This document shows positions 59,590 through 64,000 of a stretch of 64,000 bases of DNA, piece by piece. Origin of the DNA: Sabellastarte sp. h YS-2021 (Eukaryota; Annelida; Polychaeta; Sabellida; Sabellidae); assembly GCA_964017235.1 (NCBI GenBank), contig OZ024928.1, forward strand, positions 2,294,001 to 2,358,000, given 5' to 3'. The notes below the pieces were generated by a model that saw nothing but the letters and a program-made list of their open reading frames with translations, was not told the origin of the DNA and did no database searches. Both the position numbers and the translations under genes were made by a program. The first letter of the stretch is position 1, and the number at the start of each line of letters is the position of its first letter.

Positions 59590-60480
59590 GTTGGTGGCTA
59601 AAACTGGTTAAAACTGCCCTTTTCTGGTCAATAGTGGCCAATACTGGTCAATTGAAAATGAAATAACTTCAAATAATAATATACTGTATTCTTGATTATT
59701 TCTTCCCCATTAGGCATGAAGAAGTGTTGCAATACCGATAGCTGTTTCAGTTTAGACAATTCTATTTGTAACAGTGATTGGATTTATAGTCATGTTACAC
59801 CCTTTTTGAAAAAAGCTCCACTGGCTTCCAATTCAACATCATATCCTCTTTAAGTATAATCTTCTGGGATTCAAGGCTATCTAGTTTTCCCAACCCCTGT
59901 ATCTAGCAGCTTAAATTATATCTAGAATTATTACTATTAGGGTTTGGTCAAGTTTGAACCTCATTTGGTTAGTACTGGTCAGTTGAAAACAAATGAACAA
60001 GGATACACCATATTGTTGCTGTAGATATAGTTGGCCTATTTTAAATGAATAATTAGTTTTATAAAACACTGATACCTGTTTCAATCTCCCAAATTCTATT
60101 GTTCAAAGAGACTGGATTCACAGGTTTTGTTTGTATTTGAACGTTGACCTGGTCAATACTAGTCAAGTGAAAGAAAATAAAGAAATACCATACTATTGGG
60201 TGGATATATTTTGGCCTATTTGAAATGAAATTTTATTATTATAGTGTACCTAGATGTTTCAATGGCAATATTTATCGATGACAAACATTGCATTTATAGG
60301 ATTTGTTTGTGCTTAAATCTCTTCTGGTCAACGCTGGTCAATTGAAAATATAATGAGGTGAAGAGGTGTTGATCTCAGCCAGTTTATGTATTATTTAATT
60401 TCTTTTATTATAGAGTTTAATAAAACAATCTTCATGTTCAACAGCTTCTACATTATATTTGAAATGACAAAGAAAGCCCA
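59590..60480. repeat. Tandem repeat of about 178 bp, four diverged units
   Basis: ctggtcaatactggtcaatt-like words recur at about 59640, 59972, 60150 and 60328. The first spacing (332) equals one unit plus the 150-bp LINE insertion at 59791-59940. Confidence 0.7.
59791..59940 (+). mobile_element. CR1/L2-type LINE fragment inserted in the 178-bp repeat
   Basis: Matches 11730-11870 and 14715-14855 (catgttacaccctttttga, ttccaattcaaca), ending in attattactattag. It interrupts unit 1 between ggatttatag and ggtttggtc. Confidence 0.72.
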
Positions 60481-60799
60481 GTTCTATGAAGTTTCAGTGT
60501 GATAGAAGGTGTTACTTCTTAGTAAAAAGTCAATGTGACTCCATAGCATCAGAAAAAAATGACAGAAGTGTATTTAAAGACGCAATACCTAAATATATAT
60601 ATAAATTTAAGGTTGTCTTAAACTCAAGATAGTAAATCTAGAATACTGTATCACGTTACTGTGATATGGACTGTACATATTACTTGTATCAGTGTATATA
60701 AAGAATATAAAATCAAGTGCTTCACGATGTCGTGTTTTCCACATGGCAGGTGATGACTGACAGGCAAAATATCCCTAAAAATATCCAACACTAGGTACA

Positions 60800-60988
60800 G
60801 TATTCATTAACATTCCTAAGTTCGCCTTAGTCCTAACTTTAGAATTTTGTCATTAAAAATATTTTCGGAAATGATGCTATGATGCTTTGTGAATATCAAT
60901 TTCACTAGGACAAATTTCCTGACATATTTTTATGACAAAAATCCTAAAGTTAGGACTAAGATAGGAATGTTAGTGAAAACCGCCCCAG
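60800..60988. mobile_element. Small foldback MITE
   Basis: attcattaacattcctaag...ttagtcctaactttaga at left and tcctaaagttaggactaag...aggaatgttagtgaa at right form about 40-bp imperfect inverted repeats. Confidence 0.7.
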
Positions 60989-61121
60989 AATCAGATCATA
61001 TTTGTGTGGGTCTGAATTAAGGTAGACCACACCTTGGGTAAAACATAATAAAACCTCCAAAGTGATTAATAGTTTTTGACTTATGAAGCAGATAATATGA
61101 AAAATACCCTCCTCTTCTCCA

Positions 61122-61160
61122 CCCCCCCCCCCCCCCCCCAAAAAAAAAAAAATATATATA
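61122..61160. repeat. Poly-C / poly-A / (TA)n run
   Basis: 18 C, then 13 A and TATATATATA. Low complexity. Confidence 0.85.
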
Positions 61161-62338
61161 TATAAGGGGTCTCAATCTGCATCATGTTTTGGGGAAGACT
61201 GAGGGAGACCACCCCACCATCCCTCTCCCTGCCTCCTTTATGAGAATATGAACCTAATCTAATGTACAATTTGGGAATTACGTACATGGACAATCAAAAA
61301 GGTAATATTACAACACTGCCATTCTTTTCAGGTCTTTGTAATTGGCCCTATGGTAATACCTACATAGAATTGACACCATTAAGTTGCCAGAGCTATTCCT
61401 CATCAGGCTTAATATAGCTAATTTTTCAGTGACAATGATTGGTCAGAGTTTTTAAATTCATTACGTCATATTCAGATCAATTTAAGGCTGATATCAAGTT
61501 AGCAAGTCAAGTGGTTATGGAAAAATAGAAACTTAAGAAATGTGTTTATTTACAAAGAATGTGCCTTCTTTAAATATCACAGCAATTTTCTTTTCAAATA
61601 GAAATACTATATCATCTATTTACAATAATTTAACATCAATTGAAGAAAAAATGCAAAAATACAAATAACACGGAAGCGACCAAGAAATGCAATGATAACT
61701 ACTAACCAAACCATCATGTAAAACCCAGATCAATCTTTTTTTCAAACTATTTGATTTAAAATTAAAATATATAATTACCATATGTATCATTACAAAAGAG
61801 AATGTTTTTGTCAGATTATCTTATTAAATTGATAACCCACATGGAACCATATTTGCCAATATGCCAGGAAATAAAAAGCAGGACAATTTTCATTTCCTGC
61901 CCCCCCCCCCTTACTATTTTAGAAAATTAGCATTTTAAATTGATAAACCATTGCCAATTTTGCATAAATATTTTTGAAACTATGTGTATCATGTGTTTAT
62001 ATGCATATAGATATATCATCATTATAAAGCTTCTCCTCACTTAGAGCATTAAAATCCAGGCAGAAATGGCAGAGAATTGTAAAGATAAAAATTGATGATT
62101 TTATGTTCACTGCTGCCACTTTGCATGGATACCTGCTTAATTTTTCAAAATGAAGTGCGATAAAAGTAGTTAAGATTCGGGTTAGGTATATATGGTTTTA
62201 TCGGACTGATTAATTATGGTCAAAAGTAAATGTAAAATGATCTTGCGGATACATTCGAATCGTCTTTTTCTCAGGAAGACAAAAATCCTATTCTAATGGT
62301 TTGATTGTATATATTTGATTACATGTTTGTCACTTTCT
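61161..62338. other. 3' flank of the second gene
   Basis: Should include the 3' UTR of the gene ending at 62339. No repeat or exon recognised apart from a 10-C run near 61901. Confidence 0.4.
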
Positions 62339-62481
62339 TCACCAGCTGCTCTTATTCATTTCCACTGGTGTCAGTGTGGATTTAGGACGCATTTGTGTAC
62401 TAGCTGGAGTCATTCCATCAGGATCTAGTTCCTCTTGCACCTTTTTGTCACGTTTCCTGACCATCAAGTAAGAAACTGCAA
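62339..62481 (-). CDS. Last coding exon of a second, related gene (partial)
   Basis: Read on the minus strand: acceptor TTTTTTTCTAG, then V-A-V-S-Y-L-M-V (end of a membrane helix), basic R-K-R-D-K-K, and V-Q-E-E-L-D-P-D-G-M-T-P-A-S-T-Q-M-R-P-K, T-P-V-E-M-N, ending S-S-W before TGA. Entry phase 1 and exon length (143 nt versus 140) match exon 21 of the large gene, and about 23 of 39 aligned tail residues agree. The rest of this gene lies beyond the right edge: its transmembrane exon is not found in 62482-64000, and the intron in the first gene at this point is 3.1 kb. So it is a tandem paralogue upstream in the same orientation. Confidence 0.85.
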
Positions 62482-62685
62482 CTAGAAAAAAACATGCAAA
62501 ATTAAACATTGTGACACTTAATTTTCATACTTTGAATTCTGTTATAATTTTAAAATTTAAAAAAAATGGTTACTTTGCTCCAATGGTAATAATCAGCAAG
62601 AAATGACTGTTTTGGACTTTTGTTTGTATAAGTGTATCTGTTAGATACCGCCTGTGCATTAATAGGCAGATTTGTATGACTAAAC

Positions 62686-63255
62686 TTCACCTGGGGGACT
62701 TAAGCCCAGACTTAGACTTTGGTCTTAAATTTTATCAACAGAATGGTAAGTCCATGGTCTTAGACTTAGCGGATTTCATAAAGCCGCTCAAAGTCCATGA
62801 AATTGCTAAGTCAGTGGACTTAACTTTAAGTCTGGAAGGCAGTGGTCTTAAATTTTGTAAAGAGGACTTAAATATACCCACCATAAACTTTTATCCACTT
62901 CAAAATTTGAAATGGCTGTAAAGAAAGTATAATTATACAGAAGACCTCACTAAAATAGTCTTTGGGAAGTTTATATGTGGTAACAAGGTTTTCCATTTCA
63001 AAACAGCACTTTTCCTTAGATAAAATGCATCAAATGAAGAGTATATGCCACCAATAGTATATTTTGAACAGATATAAAAGGTCACATGACACACAAAGCC
63101 GCTGTGGTTATATGATAAGCTTGGACTTAGCTAAGTCACCCTTTGTGAAATCCATTTAAGTCCCAGACCTAGCTAAGACCAAAGTCTTAGATTTACATCC
63201 CAGACTTAGCTAAAAACTTGGCTAAGTATAAGACTCCTTCGTTAAATCAGCCCGT
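62686..63255. mobile_element. Diverged copy of the 129-689 MITE
   Basis: Shares the internal words actttggtcttaaattt, gctaagtcagtggactta, cttaaattttgtaaa and tccacttcaaaatttgaaa in the same order. The left terminus is degraded. Confidence 0.75.
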
Positions 63256-63299
63256 GGGTAAGAGTATTATGTTCTCTTTTCAAAGGAGTCATCACACCA

Positions 63300-63378
63300 C
63301 AGAAGCTGAGGACATGCCCTAATATAAAGCTGTCTGTTGAACAGGACATAAAACCCCAACTTTGACTTCAACAGAGAT
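63300..63378 (+). mobile_element. SINE family B, body only
   Basis: ggacatgccctaatataaag, ctgttgaacaggacataaaa and ccccaactttgac match the 3' half of the other family B copies. Confidence 0.55.
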
Positions 63379-63639
63379 AAGTCATATCACCACAAAATTA
63401 AGCTGTAAGTACCTTACCAATAAAAATCTTTCATTGTGACTAATGGGGCAGAAATACTAACTCGCAAAGGTTTTTAAATATATTCGAAAATATGATGGCC
63501 ATCTAAATCAAACAGCGACACTACATTCTCATAGAACTTTTATAGTGCTTAATCTCTATGTGCAGATACCTAAAGAATCTCGCAAATGGAGAATTTTGAC
63601 AAAATCATATACACCCCTTTATCCTCCCCTTCAACAGAG

Positions 63640-63875
63640 ACACAGTGGTGCAACAGATTACAGACAGCCTCACACCTCACCGAGTCCTGGGTTTGATTAC
63701 CGGTTCATCCTCTACAGGGAAAGTTATTAGTTGCTTGTAGTGCCTAATGGTTTTCCTTATAGAAACCAACTAGTATACATTGCTTCCCACCACCCCACCA
63801 CCCCACCCCAGTTAGAGGTTGGTTTATATATGACCTATGTAATGTGTGGAAAGCAAGGTCAAAGCCAATCAATCA
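63640..63875 (+). mobile_element. tRNA-derived SINE (family A)
   Basis: Head cacagtggtgcaacagatta, B-box region gggtttgattaccggttc, body ttagttgcttgtagtgcc, and tail near caatcaatcaac. Confidence 0.65.
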
Positions 63876-64000
63876 ACAAGGATTGAATGATTGAATCAAA
63901 TATCTGTGGATGGCTTTTGAAATAGAGCATTCTTTTCACGTGCAACATGCTAATAGTTTAAGTTCTAAATTCCATAATAAGGACCAGAAATACTGGCTAT

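Overview
This is an animal nuclear genome window: AT-rich, with long GT-AG introns, several families of tRNA-derived SINEs, decayed LINEs of two types, a DIRS-type retrotransposon and many small inverted-repeat elements. The domain mix (Ly6/uPAR, CBM14 chitin-binding, EGF) and the repeats fit a lophotrochozoan, most likely a mollusc. That placement is inference, and no species is assigned.

The window is dominated by one large gene on the minus strand, from a start codon at 45927 to a stop at 2094. I assembled it exon by exon from splice sites, reading phase and domain content. It has 21 coding exons and encodes 813 residues, joined in frame throughout. The order is signal peptide, Ly6/uPAR (LU) domain, CBM14 chitin-binding domain, second LU domain, second CBM14 domain, ten EGF-like domains, one transmembrane helix and a 41-residue cytoplasmic tail. 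It would be a type I cell-surface protein with a chitin-binding and EGF-rich ectodomain. A TATA box lies 84 bases upstream of the start codon. Near the right edge (62339-62481) lies the last coding exon of a second gene on the same strand. Its tail is clearly related, so the locus is a tandem family that continues past the window.

The gene records its own growth. The LU+CBM14 unit is a four-exon cassette present twice with identical intron phases. The EGF exons are all phase 1-1 and have been copied repeatedly. The latest step is a tandem duplication of about 3 kb (11587-14575 and 14576-about 17597) that copied two EGF exons. One of the four resulting exons has since been destroyed by two small deletions, leaving a 28-bp relic.

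Layout: 1-2093 is the 3' flank with an inverted-repeat element. 2094-18000 holds the tail, transmembrane and C-terminal EGF exons, among LINE fragments and the 3-kb duplication. 18960-27120 holds the other EGF exons, 27360-35882 the CBM14 and LU exons, and 35883-45872 a 10-kb first intron full of SINEs. 45873-46018 is the first exon and promoter. 46019-62338 is intergenic and contains a DIRS-like element interrupted by a CR1/L2-type LINE, a SINE and a 5'-truncated L1/Tx1-type LINE, then a minus-strand LINE fragment and a 178-bp tandem repeat. 62339-64000 is the end of the second gene.

All repeat and domain names come from reading the sequence and recalling family motifs; no database search was run. 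Ends of decayed elements are approximate.
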